A stretch of 64,000 nt of DNA from UBA1941 sp046329555 (GTDB taxonomy: Bacteria; Bacteroidota; Bacteroidia; Chitinophagales; LD1): assembly GCA_046329555.1 (NCBI GenBank), contig JAXLUK010000001.1:372001-436000 (forward strand), in the 5' to 3' direction. Below are positions 33,634 through 43,053 of this stretch, in pieces (positions within the stretch are counted from its first letter, which is position 1; the number at the start of each line of letters is the position of its first letter). The notes below the pieces were generated by a model. The model was not told where the DNA came from. It saw only the letters and a program-made list of their open reading frames with translations, and did not search any database. Position numbers and translations under genes: made by a program.

Positions 33634-36225
33634 TTATAGTTTTTCCAGGCGTTGCTTCAAGCCGGTAATGAGCGGTTGTGCATCATCCGCAGATGCCGCA
33701 CTGGCTTGCACAAAGTCAGCCGGCCCGCCGCCCTTTAAGCCTGGCGCCAATTCCTTAATAAGCGCATTAGCATTCCATTTCAAAGCGGGAGACAACCGAA
33801 GATGAACCACTTGTTTACCATTTACTGCGGCGCCTAACACCATGGCAAAAGCCGTACCCATGGCCTGTTGTAATTGAATACCTAGTTTGCGCAAGGCATC
33901 GCCTGAGGTTACCTCCAATGAAGTGTTGGCATAGAATTTCACGCCGTTCAATGTTTCTGCTTTGGCCAGAATTTGTTTGCCCAAATCGGCAATTTGCCGG
34001 TCTTCCAGTTGTTGCAGCGTTTTCCTCAAATCAACATTATCCAGCTGCAATTGTTCAATAGCCTTAAGGGCATCTTTAGCATTCAATTTTGTTTGAACTA
34101 GTTGTAGCTGCTTCATAGCCTCGTTGGCAACCTTCATGGCCTGTGCACCGGTCACGGCCTCGATGCGCCGCACGCCTGAGGCAATAGAACTTTCTGCCAG
34201 AATTTTAAAGAAGCCAATTTCTCCGGTAGCTTTCACGTGCGTGCCACCGCACAATTCACTGCTAAATGTTTTATCGAAGGTGATGATTCGCACTTTCTCT
34301 CCGTATTTCTCACCAAATAACATGGTTGCACCACTTTTTTCGGCTTCTGCCAAGGGTACATCGCGCTGTTCATTCAACGCAATATTGGCCATGATTTTTT
34401 CGTTGACGATTTGCTCCACCTTACTCAATTCTTCATCTGTCATTTTTGAAAAATGAGCAAAGTCAAAGCGCAGGTATTCGGGATTAACCAAGGAACCTTT
34501 CTGCTGGACGTGATTACCCAATACCTGACGCAAAGCCGCCTGCAATAAGTGCGTGGCACTGTGGTTTTTTAAGGTATCGTTGCGCCTGGCCTCATTCACA
34601 CGGGCAGTAAGTGGCGCGGCCAGGGTTGTTGGTAATTTCTTTACCCAATGAACAATCAAATCATTCTCCTTCTTCGTATCCAGCACGTCAATTTTTTCAG
34701 TACCAAAATCAAGCACACCGGTATCGCCAACCTGACCCCCACTTTCAGCATAAAAAGGCGTTTGGTTCAACACGACCTGATACAGTGATTTATCTTTTTG
34801 CTTAACGCTACGGTACTTTACCACATAAGCCGGTGCTTCCAGTTGATCATAACCCAGGAAAACCGTTTTCGCCTCCTCTCCCACAACTACCCAATCACTT
34901 TGTTCAGTAGCAGCCGCTTTTTTAGCTTGATCACGTTGCTTTTGCATTTCTACATCAAATGCCTTTTCATCCACCTTCCATCCCTTTTCAGCGGCAATCA
35001 GTTTGGTTAAATCAAAAGGAAATCCGTAGGTATCGAATAATTCAAAGGCAGTTTTGCCGTCAATTCCTTGTAATCCGTCTATGCGACGAATACCATTGGC
35101 TAACGTTCTGAGGAAAGCCGTTTCTTCTTCTTTAATCACGTTGGCCACAAAACTTTCCTGCGCTTTCAACTCAGGAAATACCGCAGCAAATTGCTGACTT
35201 AACACCGGTACTAATTCAAACAGGAAAGGCGATTCAAATTTCAGATAAGAATAACCATAGCGAACGGCGCGACGCAATATCCTTCTAATCACATAGCCAG
35301 CTCCATTATTTGAAGGCAATTGACCATCGGCAATGGTGAACGAAATAGCGCGGATATGATCCGCAATCACGCGCATCGCGATATCCGTTTTTTCAGCAGC
35401 GCCATACGCGATGCCCGATTTTGAAGCCACCCATTGAATCAACGGCTGAAATACATCGGTATCATAGTTACTGGTCTTTTTCTGAATAGCTACACATAAC
35501 CGTTCAAAACCCATGCCCGTATCCACATGTTGTTTCGCCAGCTTCACCAATGAACCATCGGCGCGGCGCTCAAACTCCATGAATACGTTGTTCCAGATTT
35601 CAATCACCTGCGGATGCGAAGCATTCACTAAGGCTTTTCCATCCAGCGCTTTGCGGTCGGCATCTGAGCGCAAATCGATATGAATTTCGCTGCACGGACC
35701 ACACGGACCGGTATCGCCCATTTCCCAGAAATTATCCTTCTTGTTTCCCTTCAGAATACGGTCTTCAGCAATCCATTTTTTCCACTCATCATAAGCCTGC
35801 TGATCAAACGCCAGGCCTTCTTTTTCATCGCCTTCAAATACGGTTACATACAGGCGATCTTTTTCTAAACCATACACTGAAGTCAGTAACTCCCAACTCC
35901 ATTCAATGGCTTCTTTTTTGAAGTAATCGCCAAAGCTCCAGTTACCCAGCATTTCAAACAAGGTGTGATGGTAGGTATCTACACCCACTTCTTCCAAATC
36001 ATTATGCTTACCCGAAACTCGCAAACACTTTTGTGTATCGGCAATACGCGGGTATTGAATGGGTTCGTTACCCAGAAAGATATTCTTGAACGGCGCCATG
36101 CCGCTGTTGATGAATAACAGCGTTGGATCATTCTTCACCACAATGGGTGCACTAGGCACAATTTTATGTCCCTTTTTTTCAAAAAATTCTAAAAATGCGG
36201 CCCGTATAGCAGCTGAAGTCATCAT
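33634..36225 (-). CDS. alaS: Alanine--tRNA ligase
   Basis: 863 residues, close to the usual ~875. The class II catalytic core begins IRAAFLEFFEKKGHKIVPSA, with LFINSGMAPFKNIFLG and RIADTQKCLRVSGKHNDLEE. The editing domain has the zinc ligands in NHSATHLLQ and SELCGGTHVKATGEIG, and the C-terminal C-Ala region ends DDAQPLITGLKQRLEKL. A second ATG three bases in (36222) is an equally good start. It is divergent from the M23 peptidase gene, a pairing I recall from many Bacteroidota. Confidence 0.96.
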   Translation of the reverse strand: MMTSAAIRAAFLEFFEKKGHKIVPSAPIVVKNDPTLLFINSGMAPFKNIFLGNEPIQYPRIADTQKCLRVSGKHNDLEEVGVDTYHHTLFEMLGNWSFGDYFKKEAIEWSWELLTSVYGLEKDRLYVTVFEGDEKEGLAFDQQAYDEWKKWIAEDRILKGNKKDNFWEMGDTGPCGPCSEIHIDLRSDADRKALDGKALVNASHPQVIEIWNNVFMEFERRADGSLVKLAKQHVDTGMGFERLCVAIQKKTSNYDTDVFQPLIQWVASKSGIAYGAAEKTDIAMRVIADHIRAISFTIADGQLPSNNGAGYVIRRILRRAVRYGYSYLKFESPFLFELVPVLSQQFAAVFPELKAQESFVANVIKEEETAFLRTLANGIRRIDGLQGIDGKTAFELFDTYGFPFDLTKLIAAEKGWKVDEKAFDVEMQKQRDQAKKAAATEQSDWVVVGEEAKTVFLGYDQLEAPAYVVKYRSVKQKDKSLYQVVLNQTPFYAESGGQVGDTGVLDFGTEKIDVLDTKKENDLIVHWVKKLPTTLAAPLTARVNEARRNDTLKNHSATHLLQAALRQVLGNHVQQKGSLVNPEYLRFDFAHFSKMTDEELSKVEQIVNEKIMANIALNEQRDVPLAEAEKSGATMLFGEKYGEKVRIITFDKTFSSELCGGTHVKATGEIGFFKILAESSIASGVRRIEAVTGAQAMKVANEAMKQLQLVQTKLNAKDALKAIEQLQLDNVDLRKTLQQLEDRQIADLGKQILAKAETLNGVKFYANTSLEVTSGDALRKLGIQLQQAMGTAFAMVLGAAVNGKQVVHLRLSPALKWNANALIKELAPGLKGGGPADFVQASAASADDAQPLITGLKQRLEKL

Positions 36226-36324
36226 AGCTTTAAATCGGCGTAATTATTTTGTAAACTTGAGATTCGGAAAGGGCGTGAATATAGCGCAAATCCGGCAACC
36301 CTTGCCGCGATAGAGACCCAAAAA

Positions 36325-37296
36325 ATGAAGAAAGAGAAATACATTTTCAACACCCAAACCTTGAAGTATGAGAAGGCGGTGATTGGCTGGGGTACCCGGT
36401 TGTTGCGTGTATTTGCCTTTCTGTGCGCCTCGCTGCTTTTTTCGCTGGTTATTTCTACGGTGGTGTATTACTTCGTGGATTCGCCCAAGGAGCGCATCCT
36501 GCGCAATGAACTGAATGGCATGAAAGATCAGTATGCGATTCTGGAAGAAGAGGCGAACCGATTGAATGCCGTTTTAGAAGGATTACAATACCGCGATGCC
36601 AATATTTACCGCGTGTTGTTTGAGAGCGAGCCCATCAACAGCGATGTTTGGGAAGCAGGCTCAGGGGGTGTGAACAAATACCGCTATTTGGAAAAATACG
36701 ACAATGCCGAATTGATGACTGATTTATCTAAGCGGATAGATAAGTTGAAGCGTCAAATGGCGCTGCAATCAAAATCGTATGACGATATTGGTGAGTTGAT
36801 TAAAGGCAAAGAGCAAATGCTGGCCTCTATTCCTTCCATGCAGCCAGTGATGAACCGCGATTTAGAGCGCATTGCTTCTGGTTTTGGCATGCGCGTTGAC
36901 CCAGTTTATAAAGTGCCGAAATTTCACGCTGGTTTAGATTTTACCGCACCCATAGGTACCGAGGTTTACAGCACCGGCGATGGCGTAGTGGAAACGGTAG
37001 ATTTTAACTATGGCGGTTACGGCAACGAGATTATTGTAAATCACGGCTATGGCTACCGCACGCGTTACGCGCACTTATCGCGCACTAAGGCGCGGCCCGG
37101 GCAGAAAGTGAAGCGCGGTGAACTGATTGGTTATGTGGGCAACACCGGAAAATCAACCGGGCCGCATTTGCATTACGAAGTATTAAAAAGCGATGCACCG
37201 GTGAATCCTATTTACTTTTTCTACAATGACGTGACCGATGCGATGTTTGCCAAAATTGTAGAGCGTTCGCAGAATTCAGGGCAGACACTGGATTAG
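36325..37296 (+). CDS. M23 family peptidoglycan endopeptidase, membrane-anchored
   Basis: 323 residues. A cytosolic N-terminus precedes one membrane helix (VFAFLCASLLFSLVISTVVYYF), then a long coiled coil (MKDQYAILEEEANRLNAVLE, DLSKRIDKLKRQMALQSKS). The C-terminal LytM domain has the zinc ligands in KFHAGLDFTAPIG and GPHLHYEVL, with YRTRYAHLSRTKARPGQKV between. Both zinc motifs are intact, so it is a likely active cross-link hydrolase rather than an EnvC-like activator. It starts 99 bp from alaS. Confidence 0.9.
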   Translation: MKKEKYIFNTQTLKYEKAVIGWGTRLLRVFAFLCASLLFSLVISTVVYYFVDSPKERILRNELNGMKDQYAILEEEANRLNAVLEGLQYRDANIYRVLFESEPINSDVWEAGSGGVNKYRYLEKYDNAELMTDLSKRIDKLKRQMALQSKSYDDIGELIKGKEQMLASIPSMQPVMNRDLERIASGFGMRVDPVYKVPKFHAGLDFTAPIGTEVYSTGDGVVETVDFNYGGYGNEIIVNHGYGYRTRYAHLSRTKARPGQKVKRGELIGYVGNTGKSTGPHLHYEVLKSDAPVNPIYFFYNDVTDAMFAKIVERSQNSGQTLD

Positions 37297-37364
37297 CATT
37301 ATACCCTTAAGATACTTAGGTTGGATGCTGTTTGCACCAGGTAGAACGGCCTGGTATTGCTGCA

Positions 37365-39422
37365 TTACTTCCTGCTTTTAATTAAATCAGCCAGGATCTG
37401 ACTAGCTTCAAAGAGGACCTTATCAGTTGAAATCCTATCAAACAGGCGCACATCACTGTTGGATTTTAATGCCCTCATCTTCCTTTGCTCAAGCTCACTT
37501 TGTGTATATGACACCTCCAAATACTTCTGCTGTTCATTAGCGTTTAAAGCCTTTGTATTTTTGCTTTTTTGATAGGCCAAAAAGTCTTGAAATCGCAGCG
37601 GCATTTCTAATCCCGCCGAGTCGCGCTTACGATCCTCAGCCCGTTGCTTCCATTCGGTGGCAAATCCATTAGATTCCGTACGCTTTTTACTTTTTAGAAG
37701 TAAGTCTGCAATTGGTAATGGTGGAGAGGGATTAAATCCTTTGGCAGGTTTTACAGTTGCAGGATACATCACCTTGGCAAGATCTCGCTCTCTGAGCCGA
37801 TATCTGTCCGTAATTTCCGGAAGTGGAATATCTGGTGATACGCCATCCTGTTGATTTGATTTTCCGGTTGGCCTACACATCAGTCCGGTAGTTAAATGTA
37901 ACTCCCAGCTATTGGTGAGCCACCACTTATAACCATCCATTTCTTTTGCCGTAGTATCTAAGCTTAACGTCTGCTGCACGCTAGCCTTTCCGAACGTACG
38001 ACTGCCGAAAATAACCGCCCGGTTGTAATCTTGTAAAGCACCCGCTAAAAGTTCGGAAGCCGAAGCCGTATTTTCATTCACCAACACCACCATTGGTTTA
38101 TCGTAAAAGGTACCTTGATTAGGATCGCTGTAAATCACTGGCTTCTCATTCCTGCGAATTTCCATCGCTACTGGTCCTTTATCTAAAAATAATCCCGCAA
38201 GGTAAACGGCTTCACTAATGTAGCCTCCACCATTATCGCGGAGATCCAAAATCAAGCCGCTCACCCCGTCCTGATTCAAGTGAATCAACTCATTCAGCAA
38301 ATCATCAAAACTATGAGTAGAATTTGCGTTTCTGTAAGGACCATAAAAAGACGGTAGTCTTAGATACCCCATCTTTAAACCCAATGAGTCAGTTAGTACG
38401 TAGCTATTTACTAATCTAGATGCAGGTTTGATAAACTTCTTTTGAAGCGTTACTATCTTTTCAATGCTGTCATTCTTTTGAATCCGAAGTTCTATGACGG
38501 CGCCTTTGATTTGACGCAAAAAACGATAGACCGAATCGGCGGACTCCTGTTCCAACTCATTCCATGGATTTCCAGGCTCACGTAATGCCAACAAAAATGA
38601 AGGGGATTCAAACTCGCCACTTTGCCATGCCGAACTGCCCGGTATTCCAGAATTTATCACAATCCCGTTCGGATGATCTTTAAAAGCTAAGCCAAAATAG
38701 GTGCCTGGTGCGGTTCCAAAAACATCGTCATCGCTTTTATCTTTTGCCTGTGAAAAGTAGGAATGCGGGTCAGCTGCTTTACAAATAGCATCGCATAAAT
38801 ATATTGCACATGCTTGTTGAACTGCACAAGTGTCGCGAAAATTTTTCTGCCCTTCGAAATAGCGCATGGCGAATATTTTTTGAGCAGTCTTTATTTTCCA
38901 ACTATCCAAAATCCAAGGTTTTGAGTCGCGGTGAAAATGATACAAGCGCGTTAAACACATTTGCTTCAGTGATTGGCGCCACCGCGATTCAAGCGACACC
39001 ACATCGGCGCAATACTCCGTGTAGTTGGTCTGATATATTTCGGCGACGGCGAAATCAAGTGAATCGGTTACAATTCGCGATACCACGGAATCTACCATGA
39101 GAATTCGTTGCAGATAAATGGCCGCTGCATATTCTATGAATTGGTGGCTCTTGCCCTCTAGCTCATCTCGTAATTGTTGTTTCCGTGCACGAAAGGAATC
39201 TACATCCGCTTGAAAAAAATAAAACCGGTGATTATCTGCATTATTGATAAACAACGTCAATACGTTGTTATAAAAAGTATCATTTAAGACAGGCGGCATA
39301 GGGTGCCATTTCCGAATTAATGCCTGAATTGCCGGCGCAGGATGGCGCGCACAGTCTTCTCCGGCATACAGCGATGTAGCCACCAAGGATAAAATAACAA
39401 AACAGGTACGCTTTAGGATCAC
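37365..39422 (-). CDS. C-terminal processing protease, S41 family
   Basis: 685 residues with a signal peptide (TCFVILSLVATSLYAG). The N-terminal helical region resembles the Tsp/Prc N-terminal domain, followed by a PDZ region (YFGLAFKDHPNGIVINSG). The catalytic core has the GLILDLRDNGGG strand, the nucleophile Ser in NENTASASELLAGAL and the Lys in FGSRTFGKASVQQ. A further ~150-residue C-terminal tail follows with a SYTQSELEQRKMRALKSN-like helix. It cleaves periplasmic proteins at their C-terminus. It is monocistronic, and its left end lies 68 bp from the M23 gene. Confidence 0.9.
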   Translation of the reverse strand: MILKRTCFVILSLVATSLYAGEDCARHPAPAIQALIRKWHPMPPVLNDTFYNNVLTLFINNADNHRFYFFQADVDSFRARKQQLRDELEGKSHQFIEYAAAIYLQRILMVDSVVSRIVTDSLDFAVAEIYQTNYTEYCADVVSLESRWRQSLKQMCLTRLYHFHRDSKPWILDSWKIKTAQKIFAMRYFEGQKNFRDTCAVQQACAIYLCDAICKAADPHSYFSQAKDKSDDDVFGTAPGTYFGLAFKDHPNGIVINSGIPGSSAWQSGEFESPSFLLALREPGNPWNELEQESADSVYRFLRQIKGAVIELRIQKNDSIEKIVTLQKKFIKPASRLVNSYVLTDSLGLKMGYLRLPSFYGPYRNANSTHSFDDLLNELIHLNQDGVSGLILDLRDNGGGYISEAVYLAGLFLDKGPVAMEIRRNEKPVIYSDPNQGTFYDKPMVVLVNENTASASELLAGALQDYNRAVIFGSRTFGKASVQQTLSLDTTAKEMDGYKWWLTNSWELHLTTGLMCRPTGKSNQQDGVSPDIPLPEITDRYRLRERDLAKVMYPATVKPAKGFNPSPPLPIADLLLKSKKRTESNGFATEWKQRAEDRKRDSAGLEMPLRFQDFLAYQKSKNTKALNANEQQKYLEVSYTQSELEQRKMRALKSNSDVRLFDRISTDKVLFEASQILADLIKSRK

Positions 39423-39499
39423 GTTATAAATAATTAATTTATTGTAGAAACCGCTATAAAATTAACCATCTCCTTATGAATAAAAAAGGCGAGGGGTAG

Positions 39500-39660
39500 G
39501 GATGGTAGTGGAGCGAGCAAAGCGAGCTGTGCGAACCGCTGAAGGCGGGAGCACCGGACCCGCCAAAGGCGGGGGAGCCACGAACAGCCCGGCCCGAACA
39601 CCGCATCAGCACAAGCTTTCACAAGATGCAGCCTGGTTACTGCGGTGTGAGGGACACCCC
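39500..39660 (-). repeat. GC-rich dispersed intergenic repeat, copy A
   Basis: On the minus strand, a segment starting GGGTGTCCCTCACACC and containing GATGCGGTGTTCGGGCC matches copy B at 47865-48007. The best core (39585-39607 versus 47912-47934) differs at one base of 23. The two copies are inverted relative to each other and enclose secDF and the efflux operon. Internal GC-rich dyads (CCCGCCTTTGGCGGG) suggest a REP-like element with strong secondary structure. Confidence 0.75.
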
Positions 39661-39779
39661 AAAAAATTTATCGTTCTTTATTGTTAGATGAACAGATCAG
39701 CGCGCCACAGCGCGCAATGAATAAAAATCGCAAAGGGTAAATGGCAAGTAGAAAATTTGAATAGCAACCTAAGGACATA

Positions 39780-39811
39780 AAAAAACCGGAACCTCTGGAT
39801 TCCGGTTTTTG
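39780..39811 (-). terminator. Rho-independent terminator of secDF
   Basis: CCGGAA and TTCCGG form a perfect six-base stem, with A and T runs on both sides (39781-39785, 39806-39810). It lies 21 bp after the secDF stop on the minus strand. The symmetrical runs could make it work for either strand. Confidence 0.8.
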
Positions 39812-39831
39812 AAAGTAATTATAACAGGGTA

Positions 39832-42800
39832 TTAGTTCGTCTTCCCTTTGCGCAACATCAAATCAACCACAATGGGTGAGGCAATGAAGATGGAAGAATA
39901 AGTACCAACGGCAATACCCACCATCAAGGCGAAGGAGAACTGACGGATGGCATCGCCGCCGAAGAAGAACAATACAATACAAACCAATTCTGTAGCTACT
40001 GAGGTCATGATGGTACGACTCAATGTGCTATTGATGGAATTGTTCACGTTATCAATCAGAGGCTTGGCCGGATACAATTTCAGGTATTCGCGAATCCGGT
40101 CGAATACGATTACCGTATCGTTCACCGAATAACCGATCAGCGTCAGAATAGCGGCTACTACGTTTTCATCAACTTCCAGTGAGAATGGCATAATGTGACG
40201 CAACAGCGCGAACAAGCCCATTACGATAACCGGATCGTGAATGGTGGCCGCTACCGCTCCTACTGAATATTCCCAGCGACGGAAACGGACGTAGATGTAA
40301 ATGAAGATGAACAAGCAACCCAACAAACCGCTGGTGAGCGCGCTGCGCTTAATATCATCGGCGATGGTAGCATCAATACGGGTAATGGATTTAATGGCCT
40401 TGCTGCGGAACATTTCCAGCGAAGGTTTTTCGCTGAAAGAATTCTGCAATCCTTCATATAACTTCCCTTCGATTTCGTTATCGATATCCGGCTTGTTTTC
40501 GTTGATGCGATAAGCCGTAGTAATCTGAATCTGGTTGTTGCTGCCGTAGGTTTTCACCAAAGGTTTGCTGCCCAGTGGTTTTTCTAATGCAGCGGCCACC
40601 TCGGCCGTTTTCACGTCTTTATCGAATTTCACCACATAGCTACGACCGCCCTGGAAGGCTACACCCAAATCGAAGCCGATGAAAATCATGGCGGCGAAAG
40701 ATACGATGAACATTACGGTAGAAACGGCATAAGCAATTTTGCGTTTCTCCATGAAGTGGAAGTTGATGCCCTTCAACAAATTCATGGTGAAGTTGTTGCC
40801 GAATTTCACATTGATGTTTCTGGAGAAGAACCAATCGAAAATCACCTGCGAGAAACCTACAGCGGTAAACAACGAGGTGAGGATACCAATCACCAGCGTG
40901 ATGGCGAAACCTTTCACCGGACCATAGCCGAAGAAGGTCAATACGAAACCTACGATTAAGGTAGTTACGTTACCATCGAAGATAGCGTTGTAAGAATGCT
41001 TATAACCATCGGCCACTGCGGTGCGCAGTGTTTTACCTTTTACTAATTCCTCGCGGATGCGTTCGTTGATGATTACGTTCGCATCAATCGCAATAGCCAG
41101 TGTGAGCACAATACCCGCCATACCCGGCAAGGTTAATGCCGCACCGAAGTTGGCCAGCACGCCAATGATGAAGAACAAGTTCAGCAACACGGCGATGTTG
41201 GCTACAATACCTGATGTAGAATAGTAAGCGATCATGAACAGGCACACAATGATGAAACCGATGGCCATACTCATTAAGCCTGAGCGAATCGCTTCCTTAC
41301 CCAGTGATGGTCCGATTACCTGCTCTTCAATAATGCGAGTTTTGGCTTCCAGCTTACCTGATTTCAGGATGTTTGCTAAGTCATCTGCTTCCTGAATGTC
41401 GCCAATGCCGGTAATTTGCGAGCGACCGCCGCTGATTTTCGCCTGCACACGAGGAGCAGAGAAAACGCGGTTATCAAGAACGATGGCAATACACTTTTTC
41501 ACGGGCTTTCCGTTCACGGATCCGTTTACAGCGGCTTCCGTCATGCGCTCCCATTTGGCGGCGCCCAGCGAGTTCATAGAAAGATCCACTTCAGGCAATC
41601 CGGATTGGTCAAAACTTTTGAAGGCGTCTACAATCACATCACCCGTCATAGGCGCTTCAGCAATAGCCGGATTGGTTTTGATGGCGTACAAGCCGTAAAT
41701 GGTGCGCTCTTTATTCAGGGCTTTGTTGCTCCACAAGAATTTCATATCGCGTGGGAACTGGGCCTTTACCAAGGGATCCACCATATAGCTATTCAGCTTG
41801 GCCGTATCTTTTCCTAAAGCATAACCCACCATCGGACCTTCATAAGGCGTACCATCTTTCTGGTCGTATTGCAACATCAGCAAGCGGCGGATCGGGTTCA
41901 AATTAGAGGAGTCTTTCTTGGCAGTTTTTGCTGCAGTTAGTTTTTTACCAGAGGTATCAGGAGTGGTTGAACCGCCTAACAGCGCGCTTGCCACAGAAGC
42001 AGTGGTATCAACGGCGGTAGTGTCACTGCCGTTATCCTGCAGGAATAATTTATCGCCCAACGCTTTGTCGGCTTGCACCAGCAGATTGATTACCTCTTCA
42101 TTTTCATAAGTATCCCAGAATTCCAATTGCGCCGTTTGTTGCAGGATTTTGCGGATACGGGTTGGGTCTTCTACGCCTGGCAATTCCAGAATAATACGAC
42201 CGGTATTAGATTGTAAGGTGATATTAGGAGAACCTACACCGAACTGGTCGATACGGGTTTTCAAAACGCGGAACGTTTCCTGTACCGCACTTTCCATATC
42301 CTTGCGCAACACATCTACCACTTGATTATTGGTAGAGGAGTAGGTGAGTTTATTCTGGTAAGAAGGCAGCGACGCAAAAATAGCGGCCAGTTTACCGTTC
42401 GGATTGGATTTGGTGTAGGCCTCATTGAACAGCGTCAGGAAATCGCCATTAGATGATTTCTGCATGTTGCGGGCTTCGTCAATCGCTTTGTTGAAAGCCG
42501 GATCGGCATTGTTTTCCGATAGTTTACGCAATACATCATCTTCCGAAATTTCCAGTACCAGACTCATACCGCCCTTCAGGTCGAGACCCAGGTTCAGTTG
42601 CTTTTCCTTGCATTCGCGATAAGTATATTTCAGGAACCAGGTAGGTTCATTCTGGATAGAATCCAGGAAATTGCGTTTGCGCGCTTTGAAAATCTCACTC
42701 ACCGAATCTTCGTACATCACGGCGGCGTAGCCCGACAGGCCCTTCGGCTCCATCATCAGTCCTTTACGGGCGAAATCTTCCGCCTTGCTTTCTGTGGTGC

Positions 42801-42885
42801 GCGCCACAATAGTAAACATCAGTTGGTAGGTGCACACCAGCAGGAATATGACGGTGAACAGCTTGATAATCCCTTTAATCTGCAT
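39832..42885 (-). CDS. secDF: Protein translocase subunit SecDF (fused SecD and SecF)
   Basis: 1017 residues, so SecD and SecF are in one chain, as usual in Bacteroidota. N-terminal KLFTVIFLLVCTYQLMF is the first membrane helix. The SecD part shows LNLGLDLKGGMSLVLEI and a large periplasmic domain, with IDQFGVGSPNITLQ and GRIILELPGVEDP. The membrane core includes LAIAIDANVIINERIREEL and, in the SecF half, GYSVNDTVIVFDRIREYL, whose Asp and Arg mediate the proton-driven step. It drives export through SecYEG. The start is 168 bp from the divergent tetR gene. Confidence 0.95.
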   Translation of the reverse strand: MQIKGIIKLFTVIFLLVCTYQLMFTIVARTTESKAEDFARKGLMMEPKGLSGYAAVMYEDSVSEIFKARKRNFLDSIQNEPTWFLKYTYRECKEKQLNLGLDLKGGMSLVLEISEDDVLRKLSENNADPAFNKAIDEARNMQKSSNGDFLTLFNEAYTKSNPNGKLAAIFASLPSYQNKLTYSSTNNQVVDVLRKDMESAVQETFRVLKTRIDQFGVGSPNITLQSNTGRIILELPGVEDPTRIRKILQQTAQLEFWDTYENEEVINLLVQADKALGDKLFLQDNGSDTTAVDTTASVASALLGGSTTPDTSGKKLTAAKTAKKDSSNLNPIRRLLMLQYDQKDGTPYEGPMVGYALGKDTAKLNSYMVDPLVKAQFPRDMKFLWSNKALNKERTIYGLYAIKTNPAIAEAPMTGDVIVDAFKSFDQSGLPEVDLSMNSLGAAKWERMTEAAVNGSVNGKPVKKCIAIVLDNRVFSAPRVQAKISGGRSQITGIGDIQEADDLANILKSGKLEAKTRIIEEQVIGPSLGKEAIRSGLMSMAIGFIIVCLFMIAYYSTSGIVANIAVLLNLFFIIGVLANFGAALTLPGMAGIVLTLAIAIDANVIINERIREELVKGKTLRTAVADGYKHSYNAIFDGNVTTLIVGFVLTFFGYGPVKGFAITLVIGILTSLFTAVGFSQVIFDWFFSRNINVKFGNNFTMNLLKGINFHFMEKRKIAYAVSTVMFIVSFAAMIFIGFDLGVAFQGGRSYVVKFDKDVKTAEVAAALEKPLGSKPLVKTYGSNNQIQITTAYRINENKPDIDNEIEGKLYEGLQNSFSEKPSLEMFRSKAIKSITRIDATIADDIKRSALTSGLLGCLFIFIYIYVRFRRWEYSVGAVAATIHDPVIVMGLFALLRHIMPFSLEVDENVVAAILTLIGYSVNDTVIVFDRIREYLKLYPAKPLIDNVNNSINSTLSRTIMTSVATELVCIVLFFFGGDAIRQFSFALMVGIAVGTYSSIFIASPIVVDLMLRKGKTN

Positions 42886-43011
42886 GGATCAGTTGTTGTC
42901 TTAAAAAATTGGAGCGCAAATATAAAAATGTTTGGCAGAGCGCAGCGTTCCTCCTATCCCAAAGCCGGTAAGCGCACCGTATCGCTCCAAATCAATAAAA
43001 TTATTTCCAAG

Positions 43012-43039
43012 TTAAACACTTGTTTAATTCAAACGTTTG
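43012..43039. promoter_or_regulatory. Tandem inverted repeats, probable TetR operator
   Basis: TTAAACA-CT-TGTTTAA at 43012-43027 is a perfect seven-base inverted repeat around two bases. CAAACGTTTG at 43030-43039 is a perfect ten-base palindrome. Both share an AAAC/GTTT half-site pattern. They overlap the tetR promoter's -33 box and lie 14-41 bases before the GTG start, fitting autorepression by the TetR-type protein. Confidence 0.6.
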
Positions 43040-43049
43040 TTTAGTTTTG
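43020..43049 (+). promoter_or_regulatory. tetR operon promoter, Bacteroidota type
   Basis: TTG at 43020-43022 and TAGTTTTG at 43042-43049 are separated by 19 bases; the second is a perfect TAnnTTTG. Transcription would start close to the GTG at 43054, so the first gene might have little or no leader. Confidence 0.6.
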
Positions 43050-43053
43050 CGGC

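Larger units (their letters stand above)
39423..39831. other. 409-bp intergenic region between the S41 and secDF genes
   Basis: No credible gene is seen. The middle holds the GC-rich repeat at 39500-39660, and the right end holds the secDF terminator. The rest is AT-rich. A frame open at 39502-39687 is produced by the GC-rich repeat and lacks a ribosome site or family resemblance. Confidence 0.8.

Noticed and set aside
39502..39687. Open frame in the intergenic region between the S41 and secDF genes
   Set aside because: It lies inside the GC-rich dispersed repeat, whose composition removes stop codons; no ribosome site or family resemblance.
41416..41817. 133-codon plus-strand frame inside secDF
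   Set aside because: Antisense to a long conserved secDF reading frame.
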